DNA of 18,806 nucleotides from CBDUBH01 sp965365345 (GTDB taxonomy: Bacteria > Bacteroidota > Ignavibacteria > Ignavibacteriales > SURF-24): assembly GCA_965365345.1 (NCBI GenBank), contig CBDUBH010000071.1:1-18806 (forward strand), read 5' to 3'. The notes under the pieces are model-generated. The model did not search any database. It worked only from the letters and a program-made list of their open reading frames with translations, and was not told the DNA's origin. Positions 1 through 7,674 of the stretch are shown here, piece by piece. Position numbers and translations under genes: made by a program. Within the stretch, counting starts at the first letter, position 1. Each line of letters starts with the position of its first letter.

Positions 1-167
1 CAGCAATACGCATGGGCAGCAGAGTAGATGAGGATTAAAGCGCGTTTTCGGGTGGGAAGCGTGTTCAGTAAGACAGCGTGCACTATGATGCATCCCAGCA
101 GCAGACCCGCTACGACGGGAGGAATCCGCAGTATATGTGCATCCGGGCGGCCATGATGCGCTTGCAT
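1..167 (-). CDS. Rhomboid-like membrane protein, N-terminal fragment
   Basis: An open frame reads from an ATG at 167-165 (or a GTG at 170-168) off the window edge, about 55 codons without a stop. After a short polar start it has a hydrophobic stretch beginning RIPPVVAGLLLG, then a basic segment (TRKR), then a second hydrophobic stretch (ALILIYSAAHAY). The order short tail, I-P-x-VV, hydrophobic helix with an internal His, LP, second hydrophobic run resembles the N-terminus of rhomboid-family intramembrane serine proteases of Alphaproteobacteria, as I remember them. The catalytic Ser and His would lie beyond the edge, so the call rests on the first helix only. The DNA is GC-rich, unlike every other gene here. 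I see no Shine-Dalgarno site. It could equally be another small membrane protein or a chance frame. Confidence 0.35.
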   Translation of the reverse strand, partial: MQAHHGRPDAHILRIPPVVAGLLLGCIIVHAVLLNTLPTRKRALILIYSAAHAYC

Positions 168-251
168 CACGTGTGCATCAATATGCCCAGAACGGCCAGA
201 AATGTCCTGTGAAGGGGCAGGGAGGAGGTTTGTCTCGTCTCGCCACAAAAG

Positions 252-289
252 CAAGATCGCCCCTCTGGATACCAGAAAGGGCGATCTTG
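252..289 (-). terminator. Intrinsic terminator after tRNA-Gly
   Basis: A perfect 11-bp stem (252-262 with 279-289) encloses an inner 5-bp stem (264-268 with 272-276) closing on a 3-nt loop. Read on the minus strand it lies a few bases past the tRNA 3' end and is followed by GCTTTTG, a short U-run. Position and shape fit a rho-independent terminator for the tRNA transcript. It lies in the GC-rich left part. Confidence 0.75.
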
Positions 290-293
290 GGGG

Positions 294-366
<73 letters not shown>

Positions 367-402
367 AGTAAATTTCAGAACACTAAATAAATTTAGTTCT
401 TA

Positions 403-431
403 AATATATAGAGGAATTTTAAAATTTGCAA
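403..431 (-). promoter_or_regulatory. Sigma-70-like promoter for tRNA-Gly
   Basis: On the minus strand a TTGCAA -35 box (431-426) and a TATATT -10 box (408-403) are separated by exactly 17 bp. Transcription would start near 396, about 30 bases before the mature tRNA. A 7-bp inverted repeat with a 2-bp spacer (382-397) sits at the likely start point. It could be an operator or simply a product of the AT-rich sequence. Confidence 0.5.
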
Positions 432-456
432 GAAAAAATCAGATTTTCTTTTTTAT

Positions 457-975
457 TTATTTTCTTGAACCGTGTATAAATCCGCGAAATGGAACCGATG
501 GCTGAACTGAAATAAATGCTCGCGAATCAACTGACTCTATCAATCTTTTAACTTCTTTCTGATGTTTTCTTTTGATCACCAAAATCAAAATATTAATTCT
601 TCCGGCACCGCCCTCGCCCGGTAAAATAGTTACTCCGAATTTTGCACTTCTTAAAACATCTGCAATTTGCTCGGAAAACTTCAATGAAATAACATTCATC
701 TGCAAATAACCCATTCCAATTTTTTGCTCAAGCGTAATTCCAATTATATTTCCTAAAGCAAATCCTGTTGCATATCCAAATGAATTTAAAGTGTTATCCA
801 AATTCTGCATTATGTATTTCATTGCGGTGATCCAGATCAGGACCTCACAAAATCCCGCAATTGCAGCATAATATTTTTTTCCCTGAATTACAAAGATCGT
901 TCGCATAGTTCCGATAGAAACATCACAAACGCGCATCAGTAATATTAAAACAGCGCCGCCAACAGCTTCAATCAT
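457..975 (-). CDS. DUF2179/UPF0316 family membrane protein (YebE-like)
   Basis: A 172-residue protein with three hydrophobic segments in its first half (about 6-26, 36-56 and 66-84), joined by the conserved VSIGTMRTIFVIQGKK stretch after the first segment. A soluble C-terminal part (about 90-172) follows, with an ILPGEGG loop typical of the DUF2179 domain also found in YitT-type proteins. Length and layout match the UPF0316 family (about 170-180 residues), whose function is unknown. It is transcribed away from pcm. The intergenic stretch 976-1070 is very AT-rich and should hold both promoters; I could not fix them. No clear Shine-Dalgarno site precedes the ATG at 975. Confidence 0.85.
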   Translation of the reverse strand: MIEAVGGAVLILLMRVCDVSIGTMRTIFVIQGKKYYAAIAGFCEVLIWITAMKYIMQNLDNTLNSFGYATGFALGNIIGITLEQKIGMGYLQMNVISLKFSEQIADVLRSAKFGVTILPGEGGAGRINILILVIKRKHQKEVKRLIESVDSRAFISVQPSVPFRGFIHGSRK

Positions 976-1070
976 AATTAAAAATAAAATTGATTTGTCA
1001 AGTGTTTAATTTGTATCAAATAAATTATAAATTAGTTAATTATTTATTTAAATTAAAGTTTATTTTGAAA

Positions 1071-1709
1071 ATGTACGAAATTGAACGTAAAAATCTTGTT
1101 GATAAAATAAGACAAAATGGAATTAAAGACGAAAATGTTTTAAGTGCAATTTATGATGTTGAAAGGCATCTTTTCGTTCCTGACATTATGATACCTCACG
1201 CTTATAAAGATGTTGCCCTTCCTATCGGATTTGAGCAAACAATTTCACAGCCTTACACCGTAGCTTATATGACGCAATCATTGGAACTAAAATCCGGCAG
1301 CAAAGTTCTGGAAGTCGGAACCGGATCAGGTTATCAAGCAGCCGTATTAAATAAAATGGGAATGAAAGTCTATTCAATTGAAAGAAATTCTGAACTACTT
1401 CACCGCACGCAAAAATTATTTGATAAACTCGGAATCAGAGTTGTAAGCCGCTGGGGCGATGGAACTATAGGCTGGGATGAATTTGCACCATTTGATGGAA
1501 TTATTGTTACAGCGGGTAGTCCGAGCGTTCCTGTAAATTTGAAAAAACAACTCGCAATTGGCGGGAAAATGGTGATTCCTGTTGGCGATAAAAAAATTCA
1601 AGTGATGAAAATAATTACAAAAATTGATGAAGAAGAATTCCGCGTAATTGACATTCCCAATTTTGCTTTTGTTCCCTTGATCGGCAGAGAAGGATGGAAC
1701 GAAAAGTAA
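1071..1709 (+). CDS. pcm: Protein-L-isoaspartate O-methyltransferase
   Basis: Methylates L-isoaspartyl residues from S-adenosylmethionine, starting repair of aged proteins in the cytoplasm. The 212-residue product has the family hallmarks: an N-terminal helical part with HLFVP (33-37), the TISQPY motif (57-62), the SAM-binding loop VLEVGTGSGY (79-88), an acidic residue ending the next strand (YSIER), and GDG. The open frame extends upstream to 990, but that part is a run of AT-rich codons without family similarity. The ATG at 1071 gives the usual length and an expected N-terminus (MYEIERKNLVDKI), so I chose it. Its last 16 bases overlap miaA, which suggests translational coupling. Confidence 0.93.
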   Translation: MYEIERKNLVDKIRQNGIKDENVLSAIYDVERHLFVPDIMIPHAYKDVALPIGFEQTISQPYTVAYMTQSLELKSGSKVLEVGTGSGYQAAVLNKMGMKVYSIERNSELLHRTQKLFDKLGIRVVSRWGDGTIGWDEFAPFDGIIVTAGSPSVPVNLKKQLAIGGKMVIPVGDKKIQVMKIITKIDEEEFRVIDIPNFAFVPLIGREGWNEK

Positions 1710-2617
1710 TTGTAATTGCTGGACCAACGGCTTCGGGAAAAACATTTTTGAGTTTGCTACTCGCAGCAAAATTAAATTCTGAAATTATTTCAGCCGATAG
1801 CAGACAAATCTATAAATTTTTGGATATCGGAACAGCTAAACCTGCCGAAGAACAATTACAAAAAATAAAACATCATTTTATTGATGAACTTTTTCCTGAT
1901 GAAGATTTTAACGCAAGCAAATTTGAAGAAAAAAGTTTAACAATTATTGAAAATCTTTTTTCAGAAAACAAAATTCCTGTTGTTGCCGGCGGAAGCGGAC
2001 TTTACATCAAAGCTCTGGTTGACGGAATAACGGATTCCGCTGAAACCAATGAAGAGATCAGAATTGAGCTAAATAAAAAAATGGAAAAATGCGGAAAAGA
2101 ATTTATATATGAAGAATTGAAAAAAGTTGATCCGGAAAGTGCCGCAAAAATGCTTCCGCAAAATTGGAAAAGAGTAATCCGCGCTTTGGAAGTTTTTTAC
2201 ACAACCGGGAAACCTATCCATCATCACCATAATGAATTTAAAAGAAATTCAGATATTGAATTTATTCAGTTCGGATTGAATTGGCCTCGTGAACTTCTAT
2301 ACGAAAGTATTGATAAAAGAGTTGATGAAATGATTTCACAAGGATTAGTTAATGAAGTAAAAAATGTTCTATCAATGGGATTTGAAAAAAATGTAAACGC
2401 TTTAAATACTGTAGGCTACAAAGAAATAATTTCATATCTTGAAAATGAAATTTCACTTGAACGCGCAATTGAATTAATAAAACGGAATTCACGTAGATAT
2501 GCAAAAAGGCAAATGACATGGTTCCGCGCAGATAAAAGAATTAATTGGATTGAAATAAATTCAAAAGAAGATTTGATCAACGCAAGGGATTTAATCTTAA
2601 AGAATATTTTTTGTTAA
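1694..2617 (+). CDS. miaA: tRNA dimethylallyltransferase
   Basis: Transfers a dimethylallyl group to N6 of A37 in tRNAs that read codons starting with U, using dimethylallyl diphosphate; MiaB then usually thiomethylates it. The 307-residue protein has the P-loop GPTASGKT (10-17), the DSRQIY motif (35-40) with the catalytic Asp, GTAKP shortly after, AGGSGLYIKAL in the middle, and the C-terminal RRYAKRQMTWFR tRNA-contact segment (267-278). Length is normal. The ATG lies inside the last codons of pcm, with AGAAGG immediately before it, so the two genes very likely form one transcript. No hairpin terminator is visible after the stop. Confidence 0.96.
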   Translation: MERKVIVIAGPTASGKTFLSLLLAAKLNSEIISADSRQIYKFLDIGTAKPAEEQLQKIKHHFIDELFPDEDFNASKFEEKSLTIIENLFSENKIPVVAGGSGLYIKALVDGITDSAETNEEIRIELNKKMEKCGKEFIYEELKKVDPESAAKMLPQNWKRVIRALEVFYTTGKPIHHHHNEFKRNSDIEFIQFGLNWPRELLYESIDKRVDEMISQGLVNEVKNVLSMGFEKNVNALNTVGYKEIISYLENEISLERAIELIKRNSRRYAKRQMTWFRADKRINWIEINSKEDLINARDLILKNIFC

Positions 2618-2932
2618 TTTTGATTTTCAATTTTTACAGATAACTATCAGCTTTTTCAAATTGATCTGATTTTTTTCAACATTACTTTAATAGCTTATTA
2701 ATTTTTTTTAATTTTACTTCTTGAAAACTAATTTTAATTGTACTAATCAATTCTAATTTACATTTTTCAAATAAAATTCTTCTATTTTTTATGATTTACA
2801 TCATTCGACTAATGTAAATTATCTTGCTACTTTTTCAATTCTTCCATTTACTCATCAATATAAATTTTATTCCCTTTCCAATCATCCCAAAAATTTTAAA
2901 ATGAAATAATATCACAATTTAAAGGATAAAAG
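2618..2932. other. AT-rich intergenic stretch between miaA and the SDR gene
   Basis: About 315 bases with no credible open frame. It has many T-runs but no GC-rich hairpin after miaA. Two things stand out: a perfect 8-bp dyad at 2794-2819, and a good ribosome-binding site AAAGGA at 2921-2926, six bases before the SDR start. A promoter for the SDR gene should lie here, but I could not pick convincing -35/-10 boxes. Confidence 0.6.
2794..2819. promoter_or_regulatory. Inverted repeat, possible operator
   Basis: ATTTACAT (2794-2801) and its exact reverse complement ATGTAAAT (2812-2819) flank a 10-base spacer. It lies about 115 bases before the SDR start codon in otherwise featureless DNA. The arm length and spacing could suit a dimeric repressor or activator; in DNA this AT-rich it may also be chance. 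No T-run follows, so it is not a terminator. Confidence 0.25.
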
Positions 2933-3796
2933 ATGAGTAAGAAAGAGAGCACAAAAAATATTCCCAAACAACAGCAAGAGCCACCCGGACATGAAGATGA
3001 ATTAACCCCGAAGCCGATCATAATTCGGGAAAATTACAGAGGCAGCGGAAAATTAGAAGGAAAAGTTGCTTTGATTACCGGTGGAGATTCAGGAATCGGA
3101 AGATCAGTTGCCGTACATTTTGCGCGTGAAGGTGCGGACGTTGCTATAATTTATTTAAGTGAGCATGAAGATGCACAGGCAACAAGAGAAATGGTGGAAA
3201 AAGAAGGAAAAGAATGCATGCTGATCTCAGGTGATATTGGAGATCAGGATTTTTGTAAAGATTCTGTTAGAAAAGTTATTGATGAATTCGGAAAGATAAA
3301 CATTCTTGTAAATAATGCCGCTGAACAGCATCCTATTGATGATATTCAGGAATTGGAATTTGAAGTGATGGAAAAAACATTCCGAACAAATATTTTTAGT
3401 ATGTTTTATCTGACCAAAGAAGTTTTAAAATTTATGGAAAAAGGCGATACGATAATCAACACATCAAGTGTAACAGCGTATCGCGGACAGCCGCTTCTTA
3501 TTGATTATTCATCAACGAAAGGTGCAATAACTGCTTTCACAAGATCATTAAGCCAGCATTTAGCAGAAAAAGGAATCCGCGTAAATGGAGTTGCTCCAGG
3601 ACCAATTTGGACACCTCTAATCCCTTCAACTTTTGATGCTGATAAAGTTAAAACATTTGGAAAAGATACTCCGCTTGGAAGAGCCGGGCATCCAAGTGAA
3701 TGCGGACCTGCTTACGTATTTTTAGCTTGTGAAGATTCATCTTATATTACCGGACAATTTATACATCCTAACGGCGGAGATTTTCCAAGTACTTAA
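2933..3796 (+). CDS. Short-chain dehydrogenase/reductase, YghA/YdaD (GSP39)-like
   Basis: A 287-residue cytoplasmic NAD(P)-dependent oxidoreductase of the classical SDR fold. An extra polar N-terminal tail of about 40 residues (rich in K, Q, P, with PPGHEDEL) precedes the Rossmann domain. This tail is characteristic of the subgroup with E. coli YghA and the B. subtilis general stress protein YdaD. Motifs: TGGDSGIG cofactor loop (49-56), NNAA (127-130), catalytic Ser179, Tyr192 and Lys196 (YSSTK), then the APGPIWTPL segment and C-terminal GGDFPST. The natural substrate is not known from sequence; the family is tied to stress and is predicted to reduce aldehydes. A good Shine-Dalgarno site (AAAGGA) is six bases upstream. 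It stands alone between an AT-rich gap and its own terminator. Confidence 0.9.
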   Translation: MSKKESTKNIPKQQQEPPGHEDELTPKPIIIRENYRGSGKLEGKVALITGGDSGIGRSVAVHFAREGADVAIIYLSEHEDAQATREMVEKEGKECMLISGDIGDQDFCKDSVRKVIDEFGKINILVNNAAEQHPIDDIQELEFEVMEKTFRTNIFSMFYLTKEVLKFMEKGDTIINTSSVTAYRGQPLLIDYSSTKGAITAFTRSLSQHLAEKGIRVNGVAPGPIWTPLIPSTFDADKVKTFGKDTPLGRAGHPSECGPAYVFLACEDSSYITGQFIHPNGGDFPST

Positions 3797-3836
3797 AAAC
3801 TAATGCTTAAAAAGAAATCCGGAATTTAAGATTTAG

Positions 3837-3878
3837 ACCGCGTTTTACTTTTTAATAAGTCCAAACGCGGTTTTTTTA
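3837..3878 (+). terminator. Intrinsic terminator of the SDR gene
   Basis: ACCGCGTTT (3837-3845) pairs perfectly with AAACGCGGT (3863-3871) around a 17-base loop and runs straight into a T-tract (3871-3877) on the plus strand. The minus-strand reading lacks a good T-run, so it serves the SDR gene rather than the convergent kinase. Confidence 0.85.
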
Positions 3879-4004
3879 TTTAAATATTGAAATGTAAGAT
3901 CTTTTAAGGCAAAAAATACTATAAAGAAAGTAAAATTTTAAAGTATATTTTTGAAAATAAAGAAATTAATTAATAGCCTTTATCAAAATGTTTTTATTTT
4001 TCAC

Positions 4005-5930
4005 TTAATTATTTTTAAATATTATTCTAACCGTTGTTCCTTTTCCTTTTATACTTTGAATTTCAATTTCGGCACTGTTTAATTCTACATATTTTTTAAC
4101 CAGAGCCAAACCCAAACCGTTGCCTTCAAATTTACGCGTATAACCTTGCTCCTCTTGAGTAAACGGCGTAAAAAGATCTGGAAGATATTCTTTTGAAATT
4201 CCAATTCCGCTATCGGCTATATCAACATAGATTTTATTTTTTTCAGTTTTCCCTATTGAGATATGAACAAATCCTTCAGGTGTATATTTAATTGCATTAT
4301 CAATTAAGTTTGAAAAAATCTGATATACAGATTTCTCATCAATTATTAATTCGGTATTAGATGTGTTTTTAAAAATCTTTATATCAAGTCCTTTTTGAAT
4401 TGCGTAGATTGAAAATTCAATAAAAAGCTTTTCCAAAATTTCTGAATAAACATCAATTTTTTCAGGACAATATTCATAAGAACCGGTTTGAAGTTCAGAC
4501 ATGTGCAGCAAAAGATCGATCGTTCGGATTATTCTTCCGCCGGCACGATTGATAATTTCAAAACTTGTCTTTAATTCATCCGTAATTATTTCATCAAGTT
4601 CTTCTTTTATAAGTTCCGAAAAACTTAAAATATTATTGATCGGAGTTCTGATCTCATGGGACATTTGCGCTAGAAATTCTGATTTTAATTTATCTGCTAC
4701 TTCCGCTTTTTCTTTTGCGGTGCGCAAATCTGATTCATATTTTTTTCTTTCGGTGATATCTCTGATTATGCTAATTACAACTTTTTGATTTTCATATTCA
4801 ATTATTTTTGAGCGTGATTCAATTGGAATTATTTTTCCCTGTTTGGTTACATGAACAAGTTCAAAAGTTACTGAACCATGTTTTTTCAAATTTGATAATT
4901 TATCATTTAAATATGAATAATAGATCGGTGAAATAAGATCTAATAAATTTTTGTTTAATAATTCTTCTTTTGAATATTCAAGCGCCTGGGCACAAACTTT
5001 ATTCACATCCAAAATTTTTCCGTTCAGATCGCAAATAATAATTGAATCGCTGGCATTATTAAAAATAACTTTATGTTTTTCTTCCGATTTTTTTAATGCA
5101 TCTTCAATTATTTTTTTTCCGGTTATATTTCGCGCAAAAGATGAAACGGCAATCACTTCCCCGTTAGAATCAAACACAGGAGATCTTTCAACTGAAAAAC
5201 TTTCAATCTTATGATGAATTTTGTATTCTTCTTCAGTTAAAATAGTTTTCTTTTCCGCAATTACTTTTTTTATTGAATCTTCAATTTGCCAGGCAAGCGC
5301 TTCATCAAATATTTCATTTGGAAATTTTCCTGCAACATCTTCATTTTTATATCCGAATACCGGCGCGGAATTAAAGTAAATTATTTTGCAATCAGTATCA
5401 AAAAGCATAATGCAATCTTCGGTACTGTTCAGAATTAAAGAAAGCATTTCTTTGTTTTGCTTTAATTCATTTTCAAGTTTTTCTTTTTCTTTTTGAATTT
5501 TTGATTTTTCTATAGCTGAATTTATTGCAGGCACAAGTCTGGATAGATTTGTTTTTAAAATATAATCTGATGCTCCTGATTTTATTGCCTCAACTGCAAT
5601 TTCTTCATTTATTGAACCGGTAACAATTATTACGGGAGTTTCAATTTGTTTTTTTATTAAAATATTTATGATATCCTGACCGGTTAATTGAGGCAAATTA
5701 TAATCAGATAGAATTATGTCAAATGTTTGATCTATTATTTTTTTAAGGAATTGTTCTTTTGTAGAAACGTGAATCAGGTCACATTTTAGCGCGCGCCTCT
5801 TAATTTCGTATTTGATCAGTTCGACATCATTTTCATTATCTTCAATCAACAAAACCGATAACGATTTTATAGATTTTATAAGTGCTCGGTTTTTTCTTTG
5901 ATCATTCGGTATTTTATTTTCGGAATTCAA
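4005..5930 (-). CDS. Soluble histidine kinase, REC-PAS-PAS-HisKA-HATPase
   Basis: A 641-residue signalling protein without membrane segments or signal peptide. Order: receiver domain (about 24-145) with acidic pocket E30/D31 and phospho-acceptor Asp76 (SDYNLP); a short coiled linker; PAS domain 1 (about 160-275); PAS domain 2 (about 283-398); a coiled helix; HisKA with phospho-acceptor His425 (SHEIRTP); HATPase_c with N-box (NLIDNAIKYTP), G1 box (DSGIGIS), F box and G2 box (GNGLGLALV). The receiver at the N-terminus suggests that another kinase or phosphotransfer protein feeds into it. The PAS domains lack obvious ligand-defining residues I can name. The start is a TTG at 5930-5928 with no strong Shine-Dalgarno site and no nearby ATG in frame, so the exact start is uncertain. 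No response regulator gene is adjacent. Confidence 0.92.
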   Translation of the reverse strand: MNSENKIPNDQRKNRALIKSIKSLSVLLIEDNENDVELIKYEIKRRALKCDLIHVSTKEQFLKKIIDQTFDIILSDYNLPQLTGQDIINILIKKQIETPVIIVTGSINEEIAVEAIKSGASDYILKTNLSRLVPAINSAIEKSKIQKEKEKLENELKQNKEMLSLILNSTEDCIMLFDTDCKIIYFNSAPVFGYKNEDVAGKFPNEIFDEALAWQIEDSIKKVIAEKKTILTEEEYKIHHKIESFSVERSPVFDSNGEVIAVSSFARNITGKKIIEDALKKSEEKHKVIFNNASDSIIICDLNGKILDVNKVCAQALEYSKEELLNKNLLDLISPIYYSYLNDKLSNLKKHGSVTFELVHVTKQGKIIPIESRSKIIEYENQKVVISIIRDITERKKYESDLRTAKEKAEVADKLKSEFLAQMSHEIRTPINNILSFSELIKEELDEIITDELKTSFEIINRAGGRIIRTIDLLLHMSELQTGSYEYCPEKIDVYSEILEKLFIEFSIYAIQKGLDIKIFKNTSNTELIIDEKSVYQIFSNLIDNAIKYTPEGFVHISIGKTEKNKIYVDIADSGIGISKEYLPDLFTPFTQEEQGYTRKFEGNGLGLALVKKYVELNSAEIEIQSIKGKGTTVRIIFKNN

Positions 5931-6071
5931 ATTTTTAACCCGGCTGAAAATTATTTTACAGATTTTTATTTTATAATAATAAAAATAACCAGAATAGATA
6001 AAAATAACAGGTTAAATTTTAAATCCTTACGCTATTCGGTTAAATAAATAAAACAAGTTTAATTTTATTTT

Positions 6072-6106
6072 AAAAATAAAAAAGGATCCTGAAATTCAGG
6101 ATCCTT
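6072..6106 (-). terminator. Intrinsic terminator of the UDP-sugar dehydrogenase gene
   Basis: AAGGATCCTGA and TCAGGATCCTT (6082-6106) form an 11-bp perfect stem around a 3-base loop. On the minus strand it starts about 22 bases after the dehydrogenase stop codon and is followed by a long T-rich tract (6081 down to 6072). This separates the dehydrogenase from the kinase gene downstream. Confidence 0.9.
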
Positions 6107-6128
6107 AATCAGGATTAAAATTTTAATT

Positions 6129-7544
6129 TTATCCTTTGAATATTTTTTCTGATTTGATTCCGTTTTTCTCAAATCCATTTCTTGTATCAAGAATCAACTG
6201 AGCATTGTCGGAGATGAATTTATAATCATAATCGGTATGATCGGTTGAAAGTAAAACAAGGTCATATTTCTTTATGTTTTCTTCTGTAAGATCAATTGAA
6301 TTCATATCGTAATTGTATTTTCTTGTTTTAGGAAGTTTAGGAACATAAGGATCAGAGTAATCAACCTCAGCGCCTTTTTCTCTTAAAATTTCGATAAGCT
6401 TTAATGACGGGGATTCTCTCATATCATCAATATCTTTTTTATATGCAGCGCCTAAAATTAAAACTTTTGATCCATTTATTGCTTTTTTATGTTTGTTCAA
6501 TACTTCCATTGATCTTTCCACTACATAATATGGCATTGATGTGTTTATCTCACCTGCAAGTTCAATGAATTTTGTATTGATGTCATATTCACGGGCTTTC
6601 CAGGTTAAGTAAAACGGATCAATTGGAATACAGTGTCCGCCTAATCCCGGTCCCGGATAGAAAGCATTAAATCCAAATGGTTTTGTCTTTGCTGCTTCTA
6701 TTACTTCCCAAACATCAATATCCATCTTATCAAATACCATTTTTAATTCATTTACCAATGCAATGTTAATTGATCTGTAAATGTTTTCTAACAATTTTGT
6801 TGCTTCTGCTACTCTGGTTGATGAAACGGGAACTGTTTTTACAATTACTTTATTATAAAGTTCAACTGCTATTTCCAAACATTTCGGAGTAACTCCGCCA
6901 ACTACTTTAGGAATTGTTGAAGTTGAATAGCTTTCATTATTCGGATCTTCTCTTTCAGGTGAAAAAGCTAAGAAGAAATCTTTGCCAACTTCGAATTTCT
7001 TCGGTTCATTTCCATTTTTTCCAAATTGATTATCATCTTTAATTGAAACTTCCAAAATTTCTTCTTTCATATTTGCGTGTTTCAATTTTGCCTGAGTTAG
7101 TGGAGCATTTTCAAACATCGGAAGAAGAATTTCATCAGTTGTTCCCGGATAAGTAGTTGATTCCAAAACAACTATTTGCCCATCTCTCATATTTTCCGAA
7201 ATCACTTTTGCCGTATTTACAATGTAACTCATATCCGGCTCGCGGTGTTCATCCAATGGAGTTGGAACGCAAATAATTAAAGCATCGGCTTCCGGTATTC
7301 TGGAAAAATCCGTGGTAGATGTAAATTTTCCTGAGCTTACGGCTCTGATAATTTTATCTTCGGAAATGTGTTTGATGTAAGTTTTGCCCTTGCTCAAAAA
7401 TTCTATCTTTTTTTCATCAAGATCAAATCCCAAAACTTGAATTCCTTTATTGGCAAATTCAAGTCCAAGCGGCAAACCAACATAACCAAGACCAATAATT
7501 CCAACAACAGCCGAGTTGTTTTGTACTTTTTGCAATAAGTCCAT
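6129..7544 (-). CDS. Nucleotide-sugar 6-dehydrogenase (WbpA/UDP-GlcNAc type)
   Basis: Oxidises a UDP-hexose or UDP-N-acetylhexosamine twice to the uronic acid with NAD+, supplying precursors for surface polysaccharide. The N-terminal NAD-binding domain has GLGYVGLPL (18-26). The middle has FSPEREDPNN and the helix EATKLLENIYRSINIALVNE. The catalytic cysteine is Cys305 in GGHCIPIDPFY. The C-terminal UDP-binding domain begins near VLILGAAYKKDIDDMRESPS. The signature SPEREDP and the TYIKHI start resemble WbpA-type UDP-GlcNAc dehydrogenases more than UDP-glucose dehydrogenases; the substrate stays open. At 471 residues it is longer than usual (about 430-440). The excess sits at about 147-183, a polar segment between the nucleotide-binding core and KDFFLAFSPE. 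Shine-Dalgarno GAGGGG lies nine bases before the ATG. No glycosyltransferases are adjacent. Confidence 0.92.
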   Translation of the reverse strand: MDLLQKVQNNSAVVGIIGLGYVGLPLGLEFANKGIQVLGFDLDEKKIEFLSKGKTYIKHISEDKIIRAVSSGKFTSTTDFSRIPEADALIICVPTPLDEHREPDMSYIVNTAKVISENMRDGQIVVLESTTYPGTTDEILLPMFENAPLTQAKLKHANMKEEILEVSIKDDNQFGKNGNEPKKFEVGKDFFLAFSPEREDPNNESYSTSTIPKVVGGVTPKCLEIAVELYNKVIVKTVPVSSTRVAEATKLLENIYRSINIALVNELKMVFDKMDIDVWEVIEAAKTKPFGFNAFYPGPGLGGHCIPIDPFYLTWKAREYDINTKFIELAGEINTSMPYYVVERSMEVLNKHKKAINGSKVLILGAAYKKDIDDMRESPSLKLIEILREKGAEVDYSDPYVPKLPKTRKYNYDMNSIDLTEENIKKYDLVLLSTDHTDYDYKFISDNAQLILDTRNGFEKNGIKSEKIFKG

Positions 7545-7553
7545 ATTTCTAGA

Positions 7554-7574
7554 CCCCTCGATTAATTTATTATA
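7554..7574 (-). promoter_or_regulatory. -10 box and ribosome-binding site of the UDP-sugar dehydrogenase gene
   Basis: On the minus strand a consensus TATAAT (7574-7569) lies 24 bases before the ATG. GAGGGG (7559-7554), nine bases before the ATG, is the clear Shine-Dalgarno site. The -35 region is poor (TTACAC at a 19-bp spacing at best). If used, the leader is very short and the gene has its own promoter separate from rsmE. Confidence 0.4.
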
Positions 7575-7674
7575 TTTGAATTAATTTTTTGAAGTGTAAT
7601 TGTGCGCCCTTTTAATTCAATTTAATGAATTTAATAATTAAATCAATATTTTTGAAAAATATTTTTAATCTTTT

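Noticed and set aside
995..1000. Exact TTGACA on the minus strand before the UPF0316 gene.
   Set aside because: It lies only about 20 bases from the start codon, so no -10 box and leader can fit; probably chance.
990..1070. N-terminal extension of pcm.
   Set aside because: The 27 extra residues are a product of AT-rich DNA and lie outside the family alignment; the ATG at 1071 gives the normal protein.
1416..1769. 117-codon minus-strand frame across pcm and miaA.
   Set aside because: It is antisense to two clear conserved genes, and its product is low-complexity with no recognisable motif.
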